Assembly (NCBI RefSeq): GCF_022539665.2
Contig: NC_081340.1
Location: 992,001-1,056,000 of the forward strand
Origin: Daphnia carinata
Taxonomy: Eukaryota; Arthropoda; Branchiopoda; Diplostraca; Daphniidae
DNA length: 64,000 nucleotides
Reading direction: 5' to 3'
The notes under the pieces were generated by a model. It had not been told where the DNA came from and did no database searches. It worked only from the letters and a program-made list of their open reading frames with translations. Positions 35,819 through 47,582 of this stretch are shown piece by piece. Each line of letters opens with the position of its first letter. Positions within the stretch are counted from its first letter, which is position 1. Position numbers and translations under genes: made by a program.

Positions 35819-37802
35819 GTAAAACAAGTTCAGAGGGAGGAGACTATTCGCTAAATTGCTATATTAGTTATTGGTAGTGTTGCCGCGTCGTTTCTTTTTT
35901 CTTCCGTTTTTTTATATTCATCTCCTACTCAACTTTATAAATATTCGTACGTTTTTTTTTTTCAGAATAAAACGATTGGTTTCTTTTCCAAAATACCATC
36001 GATTTGTTAACGATCGTTAATGACCGTTAACGAATTTTGTTCCGTTTTTATTGTTTTGACATTTAAAAATTTTCAATCTAAATTTCTCCATTTTGTTTGT
36101 CTTAACTATCTCTTTTGCAACAACAAAAAAAGTTTGGTATTTGACCAAAAATTTTGCAATTAAACGAAACAATATCGGATTATTTTGATTTTCCGGAAAC
36201 ATTTTTTAATTGCCTAAACAGATGCAGAGAATCCAGAGATGCCGTTCGACCATAGAAAATTGATCGATGATCTCGATCACGTAAACAAATTTATCGATCG
36301 ATAGTTCATTCGTTCATAAATTAAGCTGAGCAATGGATCATTTTAACCGGTCAAAAAAATAATTACTATTGCTTACAGATTTACGTCTATGCGATTGGTC
36401 TCATTATTACTGAAAGGCGTAGTAGCTTCAGCTAATATTGTTCACGAATCTTTAATACTCTTTTATTCTCTTAAAATAAAAAACGAGTGTAGAAATGTTT
36501 AACAACCGTTGGAGTATGACAGGAACGCCGTCATACAGCAACGGACTGGAACAACGTTAGGCTTCCGAGAGCTGACGAGACCTATTGTACTCTACGCCGT
36601 GTGGCCGTTGACTTCGTATCATGAAAGTGATTATAATATAACCCTTAAAGCGATTGATTTAATTATATCTGGTTGTTAAATTTACTACAGTGGTGGATTA
36701 CGTAATTTGAAACCCATTTCTTGGATAAATGGGAAGTGGGAAATTTTCACAATCGTCTGCAACCCTCAAGTAGCCTGTATCAGTTTGCGTTTTTCACGTC
36801 TATTATCTTGAAGCATTCTCCCTCTCGGGTGAATGGCTTTATGAATTAAGACAACTATTAAATAAAAGAACTCAGACACGTTTACCCACAATGTCTAATA
36901 TGTTTTTCAAGTTTAGGCCATAAAAATGATTTTAAAAATGAATACGCGAAAATGAAATACAAACCGGAAACTAACGAAGAAAATAAAGAGAACAAATCAA
37001 ATCTGGCCTAACCCGCGTCACCTTGAGACGGATACATGAGAAGGCGCCAATCGGGACGAATAGGGAAACAAACAAAAGGTTTTCTGCTAAGCGGAAATGT
37101 GGACGACCAATACGATTTCAGTTATAACACGTAAGAAACGTTTACCCGTCACAGCAGTCCAGTTATCCCATAGGCTAGGGTCTGACTTGATACGGAGCCA
37201 CAAATTCATTGACGGTGGCTTCCACCAGGTCCAATCGAGAGTCTGCAAACATATTTCGAACCATTCTCGTGCGAAATAACATGAAAAAAAATATATGTTA
37301 TCTGGACGAGGTAACGTTAATTTTGACATTACAAAATGTCACTCCGAAAGACCATTTCTAGTTTAAGGTAGACGTTGTATGTTAAGTGTCGTCAAGAATC
37401 AAATTAGAGCTGACAACCGAAACCATAAGAAAACCGATAAGAAAAATAAAATAAAATGCAAGGTCAGACGCAATAACGGAAATTGTATTAGCCGACTTAC
37501 TCTCATCATGCCGCCTGAAAAACGACGTTTACCCGTCACAACGGTTCGTTTAGCTAAAACGCCGCTTTGGGTGAACACGCTTAAGTAAGTCTTACAAAAT
37601 TGAAAAGATGTATGTGATCGAAAAAAAAAAAAAATTTAACGTATTTCGCAAGTTGCAATTTGTTTAAAAACGCGGCTAAGTATGTGGGTATTAAGTGCAT
37701 ACACGTGAAATGATGAATTCGGGGTACGGCTTGATATGGGAGCCCCTCCAGTTTGACACTAGTCATCTTTAAAAACATTGGAACAAGTTTGGTTTAAAAC
37801 CG
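35819..37802. other. Non-coding interval upstream of TPRA1
   Basis: About 2 kb of AT-rich DNA with no supported coding region. The motif CGTTTACCCGTCACA occurs twice in the same orientation (37138 and 37526). Confidence 0.5.
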
Positions 37803-38640
37803 TTAGTCGTATGGTTCACCGCATTTGACAAGTAGATCGAATAATTTCGGATTACTGACAATATCTTGTTCGGAAGCTAGTAGCAGTAGCTGTAAGATGT
37901 ATCTGATGAAGTCATATATGCCGCGCAACTTTTCCAATCGGACCTTAAGCCTATGAATACAGAATAAAAGTCAAACAAATGTAGAAATATGCCTTTAGCA
38001 CTAGTGCACAATACATATTTTTATATACTTAGCAATTTCCTCAGCCCTGGATCCAGGACGAACTTCTTTATTGTCTTCTTCTGGAATAACATATGGCTTA
38101 AGTTGATTGATATTTTCTTGAGCTTGCTTTATCTCTTGGTCTAGTCTTTCATTCTTGTGGGATTCTGCCAAGTTACTCAAACAGAGGTTTATGTATTCAG
38201 CTGATAAACATGCTATTTCTACATCAGTATGGTCATCAGCTCTATCAAGAAAAATAAGTAAAATTTTTAATAAAAAAACAAATGCAAGAATAGGAGACTC
38301 ACGGATCATGAACTTCAGCTGACTGCAGTATCAGACTAAACTGGGCGGTTTCAATAGCCTTTTGACAAATCATGTACAACTGCATGTTTTCTTCACTTTT
38401 TATTATAGCCAGTTGAGTTTTCTCCACCAGTTCTTCAGGATTCTTGACATTTTCATTCAATTTTAAATTAGCAAGCTTTCGTTTTCGCACCTCGCCTTCT
38501 AGTACTAGCCGTCGTTGCCACTCAAGTTTCTGAACAAGTTCCTCAAATTTTTTTCGATCATAGTTCTCTTCTATGGAATCTAAGTCTTTCTGAGTCGCCA
38601 AACGAAGGGCTTTCCGAATTTTATCAATTGATTTATTCAT
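37803..38640 (-). CDS. Small coiled-coil protein, possible CENP-H-like kinetochore subunit (232 aa)
   Basis: Three exons: 38640-38303, 38241-38029, 37950-37803; GT-AG, phases consistent, 233 codons with stop. The protein is almost all charged heptad-like helix (K/E/L/Q-rich). Its C-terminus, LRGIYDFIRYILQLLLLASEQ then NPKLFDLLVKC, recalls the conserved end of CENP-H, where a helix and LI.GS.V.W..DP.L..IVL close the protein, and total length is close to the human protein (about 247 aa). The resemblance is limited and made by eye. If right, it would belong to the constitutive centromere-associated network. Other coiled-coil families remain possible. Confidence 0.75.
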
Positions 38641-38853
38641 GTGGTTCAGTACAAAAAACTTTAGTGGCCCAATAATTATCGGCTTGGCTTCCGTGCCTGC
38701 TCAGTTTGCTATTGTTCCCGCGAAAATTTTCGGCTGCTTCAACAACACTGCGGGTTGCCAAATTCCTTGACTTCCATCTTCGGATTTTCAAGTGTTGACC
38801 CGGTTTGCTAAAACCGGGTTACCCGCAAAACTCGACAATTTTAACCGAGACAC
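38641..38853. promoter_or_regulatory. Promoter side of the coiled-coil gene
   Basis: Only about 210 bp separate the start codon from the inserted element B copy, so any further upstream control region has been displaced or comes from the element. A short inverted repeat, AACCCGG/CCGGGTT-like, lies near 38795-38820. Confidence 0.3.
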
Positions 38854-39502
38854 AACATGGTCTCACTACATATGTACAGTACTAAGTAGTACATAGTTGC
38901 AGATGCACTTTTCTTATGGGGTAAATGATAAACGCGCAGGGCGTTAGTCAATTGTTTTTTTTTAATATTGTCTGCTTGGAGCTTTTCCACGCGGAAGTCG
39001 CGATAAAACGTGGTTTTCCATGCGGAATGTGAAAAAAGACACCTAAAATTGTAAATTAAATGAGAACCCATGAAATAAATTTATTTAAATTATCTAGTTA
39101 ATTTTTAATATAAGACGGAATGCTGAAATTTTTTAGACACAAACAAAATGTAAATATGTATAATTAAAATTTTTTACACTTATATACACTTTTTAAAATT
39201 TGAACTTCGCGCGGTAAAAAAATGGCCGCCATAATGGTTTATCAAAAACCACTTTTTCAAACGTAATTTTTGGGGTTAAATATAGCATCTTAAAAGTAAA
39301 CGTTTAGAACAACTTGTTCCTCAATCACCAGGAACAAAAATATTATAATGGTTTCCTGTTTTGACGAAGATTAAGCATCAAACAATCAATGCAAAGTTTC
39401 GTCTTTTTCACACCCCCCCTCCCCTTTCTAAAATCATGAAATCCTTTAATAATTATTTATGAAGAAAATAAACAGTTAAAATTGACAAATTTTGCATCAA
39501 TC

Positions 39503-39525
39503 GATAGCTCTTATCAAGAGCTATC
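39503..39525. repeat. Perfect 10-bp hairpin in element B copy 2
   Basis: GATAGCTCTT, three-base loop ATC, AAGAGCTATC. The matching site in copy 1 (about 29823-29845) is degenerate. Confidence 0.7.
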
Positions 39526-39701
39526 TAATTCTATAAAACTTATGATAAATTTTCGGAAAACGAAAAAGTTCAAGTGTAACATCAATTTTTTTGTTTTATC
39601 GGTTGCGTCCATTAGAACCTTAGATCGAAAAACAACAAAAACGCATTTTGCGTTTAAGATTTTTTCGATTTGAAAATATTGATTACAATTATCTAAAAAT
39701 G

Positions 39702-39724
39702 GATAGCCCTTACCAAGGGCTATC
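39702..39724. repeat. Second perfect 10-bp hairpin in element B copy 2
   Basis: GATAGCCCTT, loop ACC, AAGGGCTATC; same design as the hairpin 200 bp upstream, differing in one paired position. The copy 1 counterpart (about 29622-29645) has mismatches. Confidence 0.7.
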
Positions 39725-40195
39725 GATTTATATTATATTTATATTATTTATATATTAAATCAGCGAATATCATAATTAATTTTGCTGACAAGTAATAAAA
39801 AAATTGTTTCTCTTATATTCGTTTATTTCAATTACCATAACTATTGTACATATATATAATAGTAATATATATATTGTAATTGTATGTATGTATAAATATA
39901 TAAATATAATTGTAATATACTGTATATATGTGTATTTATTATATTGTAACATTTATGTACATTATCATAATATTATAAATATAAATTTATATAAACCTAA
40001 TTCATAATATTCGCTTTGAAAAAATTAAGACATGCGCTACACGCATTTTTGTTTAACTGGTTTAACTTTAACGGTTTAGCCATTAAAGCAACCAAATCAA
40101 AGCCCTAGGGGTGAAAACATACACTTTCCCCATAAAGAAAACTGCAGGCGCGATTATGTACTAAGTAGTACATATTGCCTCGCGACCAGCCTGCC

Positions 40196-40941
40196 GAGAC
40201 AACTCTCCATTTTAAGGCCTATCTCGAATGAAGTCTGTTTTCAGAGGAGGTGGGTGTGGCCTAATTGAGGAGACTTATAGCCAACGCCACCATCGGAACT
40301 ACTTAGGAACTAGATCATTCGCCAACCACTGAATGGCAAAGGAGGAGATCTACTAGTGTCGCGGTAGAGAAGTACTTACAAATACAGTGGTCTAATGGAT
40401 AGAACATTCGATTGCAGTACGGGAGTTTGGAGTTCGAACCCAGTATAAATCTTTCTTTTTCTCCTTTCCTAACGTAAACTGGCCACGCGCGGCGCTAGGT
40501 TCCACTTTCCACTAATTTGCCACACATTTCAATTCTATATTAGTTACCAAACAGTGGAAAGTGGAGCACGGTTTGGGGTATTAGCCCACTGGGAATACGA
40601 AGCTAAAAAGTTTTGATGATTTTTATTTTGTTAAGGAGCGACAAGTACAAACAAGATTTTTTTCCACTTCTTCCACATTCTATACGAGCTAAACATAAAA
40701 ATACGATAATATAACTACACAAAGGTTAGAAGTTAATTTTGATATGTAACAGGTAATGGGATAATGGGACATGTCCCCTTGTTTGGACTTAGAAAATTTT
40801 TCAAGTAGGTGCAGCCTTTACTTTTTATTCAATATCTGCCACTAAGCGTCTCTCACTATAGGTAACCTGGACCACAAATAGCCTTCAGCCGAGATAGGCC
40901 GTTATAACGAAGAGTTGTCTCACCATTACTAATACACCATG
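40196..40941 (+). mobile_element. TIR element with tRNA-like module, copy 2 (element E, inverted)
   Basis: Reverse complement of 30531-31286 and nearly identical to it; one visible difference is a 9-bp duplication around TAATGGGA near 40755. Its left terminus lacks the outer 20 bp of the TIR, where element B copy 2 abuts. Confidence 0.75.
40384..40445 (+). ncRNA. tRNA-like Pol III promoter module in element E copy 2
   Basis: Identical to the module at 31018-31080: box A TGGTCTAATGGATAGAAC, box B AGTTCGAACCC, then TATAAATCTTTCTTTTT. Confidence 0.5.
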
Positions 40942-42794
40942 GTACTACGTTACTTGTTTCTTGCACATTCGTCTGCAATTAATTTGGGTGGCGGTACAGC
41001 CACACACAATTAGCATTACTAAAGTACGACTTCGGGTGGTAAATCCAACAATTTGTTGGATTGACAAAATACTTTTATAGAAAAGTACAAAAAACCCTAA
41101 GTTTAGTACAAAACTTGACTTAAGTCGACGTTCGGAATACGACCCCAGATCAGCAAAGGATGGATGGACTTGCTGCTTCAGTTATAATTTTTCATCCTAG
41201 AACGGCAAAAGAAAATAGTGTGAAACTCGGCGTACAGATGGCTTTATGTACGTGCAAACAACAAGTAGACAGCATCGTTGTGTTCTGCGTTGACTAGTCA
41301 AATGAGTCAATTTTCGCAATCAATCGACGTTTTGCTTGGTTTAACGATAGTGGTTATGTAATCGTATCGTAAGCTGGAAGACCGCAATGTCCTGGTGAAA
41401 TGTGCTTCGTTCAAGTGAGTCCTATTTTGAATCCGATTTGTACTTTTTAACGTTTTGAGCCAGAGTTTCATTTGTCAAGTCAAACAACATTGGTTTGACG
41501 ACAAACAATTCCCCAAAAGAACTAAACGTGAACAAAGCATTAAAGTATTGGATATTTGGGGGGGGGGGGAAGATCTCACGCAGTCAGATTCTTTTGTAAG
41601 AACATTTTTGTTAACGTTGTGGTAGCTAACGGTATCATTGGCTGTATACCGAATAGGAAGAGGGAAAAACAAACGGAGCAAAAGAGGTTCCCATTGGTAC
41701 GAGAGTAGGAGAGAAGAACCAGCTTTTAAGAACTAGAGGAGTTGTTGGTGGTTTCTTTAGTGCAACACCCACTGGACCGCCAGTTGGAAGTCCACCGTGG
41801 TCCGAGTCGCACCCGATTTTGAGATACGTCCCGTGTTCTTCCTCCCCCAATCTTTCAGAAACTTTTCCTCGTAATCGACAGCATCATGTACGTTATTTGA
41901 AGTTGTTTTTTTTCCCTTCCGCTAGTTATTTCAACACATTCGAGCCACTGCGTGTAGTCCAGTACAGGTGAGTTTGTCGTCATTTTCTGACACTTTTCAG
42001 GTGCAAAGACCTTTTTCTAGTTGATTTGTTGGCTAGTGACACAGGATCGAGGAACGCAAAGTGTTATTGAACTTGCTTGTGCTGTCCTACATTCATGCAT
42101 CAAGTTGAAAATGGGGTTCTTTAGAGGACGTCAACAAGTTGGCTAGATACGTTTCGTTAGTCAAACGGTGTGGTGGCCGTGAATTGCTATGCGATGAAGA
42201 AAAATGGCTGATCTCGTAACGGTACTTTGCCGGTGTGTTTCGGCACCCCCCCCCCCCCCGCCTTCCCCCTTCTCTCCTACCTTCTTTTCTTTTTTCCCCT
42301 ACGTCCATCGGCTGTTGACTTCCGCGTGTGCGGAGGGCACTGGCCGTCAAGTCTAATACCAGCATTCCTGGTGCGTACCTTTCTTTAAAAAAAAAAATTA
42401 ATAAATAAAAGCGAAAAAAAAAACAACAACTAGAAAGTCGAAAATTCATCTTCCGAAATACCGGTGGTCAGAGAAAAGCCTATTAGAAAGTGTTTTGCTA
42501 TTGAACTGTTCAGCTATGCCCAACAACAACGGCTCATCAAATGCTTTCTTTCTCGTGCTCGAGAATTTCACAGACTTTCTCGGGCATATTTGAGAAAAGA
42601 AACCGATGTACCTATTCAAGAGGTCATGAACCCCAATGGCTAGTCGCCAAGGTCATGGACCTTAAAATTTAATGTTCCTGTTGCTCTCAATACGAATGTG
42701 TTCATCAACCATATACGTATTTATTTTTATTGTATTTTTTTTTTTTTTTTCGTAAAAAGGAAGGAATACGACTGGATAGCTGATTGGCATCATC
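40942..42794. other. Upstream interval of the sphingomyelinase gene
   Basis: No coding region supported. A good splice donor (ACAG|GTGAGT at about 41966) and a T-rich tract before the AG at about 42760 could bound a 5' UTR intron of the downstream gene; this is inference. It also has a G run (41561-41570), a C run (42247-42259) and a second GTTCGGAATACGACCCC near 41128. Confidence 0.4.
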
Positions 42795-45723
42795 ATGATT
42801 GTCTACGTCTTAGTGGCATTTTCAATGTCTTTTATTGCCGTCTATGGTGAGAAAATAATAAAAACACATCAATAATCATACGTCTAAGGGCCAGCACTGG
42901 AGAAAGTGAAGACAGCTGCTTTCTAGTAATATTTTTGCGTGGAAAAGTCAGTTACGATTTCACTAAAGTATAAAGACCCATTATTTGATGATTGTGAAAA
43001 TGTGTCGAGTCAAAAATGTGTGACCTATTTTCGTGCAAATCTGTTTGTCGTTGCTGTCTTCTTAACTATTTCTAGGCCAGAGGCGATCTTTTCAACGCGT
43101 TGACCCCGTTAAGATTGCGGTTTTTAATGCGTCTTGCTGATTTATGCGCACAGGCAACCCACTTGACCAACCTTTGCCTTTGAATTCGGATTTTTGGGAG
43201 AAAAAATCGCAGTACTATTCACACGGAGAATCATCCGAACAAGATGTCCGATTGGCGGAAGAAATTGTCGTCGAACGATTACGCACCAACGACGATAAGA
43301 AGGCTCATCGATTAGAAGCCCAGTTGGAGCTGATAGCTCCTGTTGTCGATCAAGCCCAACGCAAATGGACCCAACTGGCTGATTTGGACGATTTAAATTT
43401 CACGGCTATCGAATGGGAAATCGAAAACGAGCTTCCCGAGCCCAACGACCGGACGTGGCGCAAAGGGCGAGGTCGTGGGGCACGTGGATTGCCAGCCTTC
43501 CTGGGCAATGCTGTCAAATTATTTGACCTGAAACAAGTCGTCAAAGAATTGGAAACTTCCGTCATGACCTCAGTCTCTTGTTCAGCTTGTAAAGCAGGTA
43601 TAGTCATTGCTGCCGCCTAACGGTGACTGCCTCATTCGAATTGTCTAACCCACCGTTACATACGATCTTGTTGATTGTTGCAGGTGTCGGTCTACTGCAG
43701 CATTACGTTGATTCAGGCAAGTCAACAGACGAAATCGTTCACGCAGCAACGAAACTGTGCATGAGTCTCAAAATCGAATCACGTCGAGTTTGCGAAGGCA
43801 TTATTCTCGCCATGGCTGAAGAAGTTGTCTTTGTTTTGTCGCGGTTGATTCTCACGGCTGATGAAATCTGTGGTTTCGTCATCGGCGACGTCTGTGCCAT
43901 TCCGTACAATCCATATCACGACTGGGAGGTCGCCCTGCCACCTATTCCCAAACCATCACTCATTAGCCAACAGCTCCACAACGGCGGTGTCAGCGCCCAA
44001 CCGTTGAAGGTCCTTCACCTTTCCGATACCCATTTCGATCCGTACTATCATGAAGGAAGTACGGCCAATTGCAACGAGCCGCTCTGCTGCCGACTGACAG
44101 ACGGTATTCCGGATTCTCCTACTAACGGCGCTGGACGCTGGGGTGATTACCGCAAATGTGACACGCCGAGACACACCATCGAAAGCATGCTCCAACATAT
44201 CGCCAACTATCATCAGGTAGGATTTCCGCCCACCTGAAAAAGTGTGCGATCAAAGTTTGACTATGGCGTTTTGGGTTATTAATCAATTGTTAAAAACACA
44301 AGGATATTGACTTCATCATTTGGACGGGGGATCTTCCACCCCACGACGTTTGGAATCAGACGCGTAACGATAATCTCTACGTTTTACGGGAGACGGTCCG
44401 CCAGCTGACCTACTATTTTCCCAACGCTCGCATTTTTCCTGCATTAGGCAACCATGAAAGTGCGCCAGTTAACAGGTGAGCTACCAGAAATGTTAACAAA
44501 AAAAATAAAGCTAATTCTTTTTTCTTTTTTTTAAATGCCGTACGTTTTTCTTGGTTTTAGTTTTCCTCCTCCGAATATCGAGGCTACACATACAATGGAT
44601 TGGTTGTACGATGAACTAGATCTTCTCTGGCGTAGATGGTTACCCGATTCTACGTCACCAACTGTCCGAAAAGGCGCCTTCTATTCAGTTCTCGTCAGCC
44701 CAGGCTTCCGGATGCTTTCACTCAATATGAATTATTGCAACAACAAAAATTGGTGTGACCAAGTCCCAGTTACATGCTAAGAACTGCAATTGATTTTTTT
44801 TGTCTCTCTCGGCAGGTGGTTATTATTGAATAGCACCGATCCGGCTCAAGAGCTTCAATGGCTAGTTTACGAACTCCAAAGTGCTGAGCTTAAGGGCGAG
44901 AAAGTACACATTCTCGGTCATATTCCTCCCGGCCACAGTGACTGCCTCAAAGTCTGGTCTCACAATTATTATCGCATTGTCAATAGGTAAAATCATCTTT
45001 GTTTGATACAATCTTGATCGACCAGTATACATCTAACTTTGTCTCTCACTAGGTATGAGGCGACGATTGCCGGCCAGTTTTTCGGACACACTCATTTCGA
45101 CGAGTACGAAGTCTTTTACGACGAAGTTTATCGTGGTCGTGCGTCCAGTATCGCTTATATCGGTCCATCGGTGACGCCTTATTACGGCCTCAATCCGGGC
45201 TACAGAATCTATCATGTCGATGGCAACTATGCGGGTACGTCACGCATGGTTGTCGACCACGAAACGTGGATCATGGATCTTCAAGAAGCCAATCGACATG
45301 CCGTCGACTCGCCTCGTTGGTATCGCCTTTACACGGCTCGTGAAGCATTCCGAATGCCATCGCTCACACCTCAAGATTGGGATCATTTGGTCCACCGTAT
45401 GACTTACGACGACAATCTTTTCCAAACTTATTACAAGTAACATTTAAACAGTCTTTTCAAATGAGTTGCTGGTTACTCAAACGTTGCCATTAAGGTACTA
45501 TTGGAAAGCATCTCCTGTACGGCCGAGTTGCGATGCCGATTGCAAGAAACGATTGCTGTGCGATCTAAAATCCGGCCGTTCAAATGATCGAAAATTGACC
45601 TGCCAAGAAATCGAAGAGCGAATTGACAGCACGAAAAAGAGCTCCTCGTGGAAGACGTGGCTGTTTAATGGGTTCGCTATTTCATCTGTTTTCACTTTAT
45701 GGGGCAGGTTGGCTGGTTATTAA
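42795..45723 (+). CDS. SMPD1: Acid sphingomyelinase (sphingomyelin phosphodiesterase), 725 aa
   Basis: Eight exons: 42795-42846, 43154-43597, 43684-44216, 44303-44475, 44561-44752, 44816-44986, 45053-45436, 45495-45723; GT-AG, phases consistent, 726 codons with stop. Exon 1 encodes a signal peptide ([18 protein letters not shown]). A saposin-B domain follows ([15 protein letters not shown], about residue 160), then the calcineurin-like phosphoesterase with its metal ligands: DTHFD (about 279), [14 protein letters not shown] (about 350), GNHES (about 392), GHIPPG (about 499) and GHTHFDEYE (about 531). The C-terminal domain has paired cysteines ([11 protein letters not shown]) and ends in a hydrophobic tail. 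The enzyme cleaves sphingomyelin to ceramide and phosphocholine in lysosomes or outside the cell. It is longer than human SMPD1 (about 630 aa) because of the N-terminal part before the saposin domain. Subtype (SMPD1 orthologue or arthropod paralogue) is not settled. Confidence 0.95.
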
Positions 45724-46679
45724 AGGGTCTTCTTGCTTCTTTCCAAAGACACGCTTTAACAATGGAAAATCTATTGCGGTGGAATTTGTCCGGTGCTGGT
45801 TTTTATCCTTTATGTAAAAGCAGCTCGTTGGTTTTGGTTTCCCACTGCCCTGAATCGTCCTGTTATATTCCATTTAATGTACACGTAATTATTCTAATTC
45901 ATTGGACAGAGTTTCCGTTTTGGCATTGGGCTTTACATTACCTCATCTGCCAGCGCTGTTCGGATAAATGCTCCCATCATAGGACCTCTCGCCTGGATTC
46001 AAAAGTGATACTCGCTCTCGTACTATATTAAAAGGATTGGAAAAGTTTTATACCGGATGGACTTCTTGTTGTTGTTGACTGTGTACATAATACAAAATAA
46101 ATAAAATAATTAAAAAAGAGACAGTGTGTCTGCCGCATTCTGTATTTGTTCGCGATTGTGTAACGTCAACATGAGTATAGACAAGAGAGCATTTATTTTT
46201 TAAAAAGAAGTATTGTTCGATAGATTTGTTTGAAAACAGGGGCACCGAGGCACAAAAGAGGAATGCCAATTTCCGTGTATTGGAATCAGAGGTTCGTCGG
46301 ATTCCTCTTACTAATACCAGAATTAAGGCATTCATTTTAGACGATAAATGAGCAAGACAATTGAGCTTGGATTTAATTAAAGGAAGAATTTTTATGACAG
46401 ATAAAAATATGATTCTCTGACGTTGTGCATCAACCGAAAATAGAATATGATGTAAACAAGATGACAATGGGAAAGGATTCGAAATATTTACAAAGGGAGT
46501 ATTTTGTTAAAAGAAAACCGGGCAGTAAGCAGATTAGCTGTACAGGTTGCTCGGAGGAAGAAAAAAATAGGACAGGCAAGAGGTAAGAACATACGACACA
46601 AATTTTAAAAAAATTAGAATAAAAAAAGAATTTAAAAATAAATAAAAAACATTAAGCACTGCAAGTTAATATGTTTCTT
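45724..46679. other. Convergent 3' UTR interval
   Basis: Holds AATAAA for the sphingomyelinase gene (46096-46101, plus) and, overlapping in the other direction, a minus-strand signal for the Emi1-like gene (plus TTTATT at 46192-46197). The two transcripts probably overlap slightly or nearly touch tail to tail. Confidence 0.5.
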
Positions 46680-47582
46680 TTATCTGAATGGCAAGGTTTT
46701 AGGGCGTGTGACCAGCCGGCTCGTTTTAGTGCGTCGGTTACAGTTGAGGCATACCTCGGTTTTCCGTTGGTTGACCCGAACGGCGACAAGTCTACGGCAA
46801 GCGCGGCAGTTGATGACGCAGTGATGTTCAGACAACGTCGTGATCAAATCAACCAGCGTCCGAAACTGGTCAGGGACCCTGTTCATATCGATAGTCTCCA
46901 ATGGGGAAGGTACCGTCCAGACAGTCCCACTTGGCAAACCAACATCCATCACGTTTTGAATGGATCGAAGCGGAATTCCATGATGCGGTCGGTTACCTAC
47001 GTTGTTGTGGCTCGATGTTGTTCGGTTTTCGCGGTTCTGATGGCTAACGATAAGAAACTTTGATAGTCGTTTCAATGCAGGTGGACATTCGCATACGGCA
47101 CGGCAATAATCGTCTGACACTTGGCAGAGTCTCATTAGATCTTGATCTTCAAGGTATGTAAGGACCCTGTGGATGGCGGGTATGGAATGACTTCTGATCA
47201 TGCAACTCAAGACATCACTCGGGCAGTCTATCACATCTTCATTAACCACGAGACTTGTCCTAGTTGAAGGGATCCGATCTTCTGAAAAATGTGTCCTGTT
47301 GGGCAAAACAGGCTGGACAGGGGTCTCCAGCAACATTTTTGGATAGGCTATCTGGTGTGATAAAATTGAATCTTCTGCCACTGGAGTGCTGCAGTAGAGT
47401 CGTGATGAATCAGAGACATCAGATAGGGGTGTAAAAGATCTGCTCGAGGAAGCAATGCTGGATTGGTAACCAGAATCTGCTGTGCGATTCAAAGAGCTTT
47501 CACCCAGTCTTGAGAAACTGCTCTTCATCAGTGGTGTGACTCTGTGTTTACCCCTCATACTATGAGGGCATCTTCCAGCCAT
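46680..47582 (-). CDS. F-box/zinc-binding-region protein, Emi1/FBXO5 (Rca1)-like, 300 aa
   Basis: One uninterrupted coding exon; the ATG at 47582 (MAGRCPHSM) is taken as start, since the frame upstream runs into a T/A-rich 5' region with a possible acceptor. Features: an N-terminal DSGYQS (residues 36-41), the form of a beta-TrCP phosphodegron; an F-box-like segment (IPAIHRVLTYLEDQDLMRLC, about 150-170); and near the C-terminus a cysteine pattern CRAC ... CLNC (about 265-285) followed by a basic tail, as in the zinc-binding region and tail of Emi1. Emi1 proteins inhibit the anaphase-promoting complex. The order degron, F-box, ZBR supports the call, but the ZBR is incomplete compared with vertebrates. 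Confidence 0.65.
   Translation of the reverse strand: MAGRCPHSMRGKHRVTPLMKSSFSRLGESSLNRTADSGYQSSIASSSRSFTPLSDVSDSSRLYCSTPVAEDSILSHQIAYPKMLLETPVQPVLPNRTHFSEDRIPSTRTSLVVNEDVIDCPSDVLSCMIRSHSIPAIHRVLTYLEDQDLMRLCQVSDDYCRAVCECPPALKRLSKFLIVSHQNRENRTTSSHNNVGNRPHHGIPLRSIQNVMDVGLPSGTVWTVPSPLETIDMNRVPDQFRTLVDLITTLSEHHCVINCRACRRLVAVRVNQRKTEVCLNCNRRTKTSRLVTRPKTLPFR

Larger units (their letters stand above)
38854..40193 (-). mobile_element. MULE-like non-autonomous element, copy 2 (element B, inverted)
   Basis: Reverse complement of 28115-30517 without its nested insertion, with visible divergence (roughly one in ten bases). Possible 9-bp target duplication CCGAGACAC (38845-38853) and CCGAGACAA (40194-40202). 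The right-hand copy reaches into the GAGACAAC terminus of element E, so B seems to have landed at the edge of E. It contains two perfect hairpins (39503-39525 and 39702-39724) and a (TA)n-like tract (39850-39930). Confidence 0.65.

Noticed and set aside
42093-42449. 118-codon minus-strand frame
   Set aside because: Glycine run comes from a C homopolymer; no conserved motif.
46048-46467. 139-codon minus-strand frame downstream of sphingomyelinase
   Set aside because: Lies in convergent 3' UTR sequence and has no domain.
46671-47063. 130-codon plus-strand frame
   Set aside because: Antisense shadow of the Emi1-like gene.
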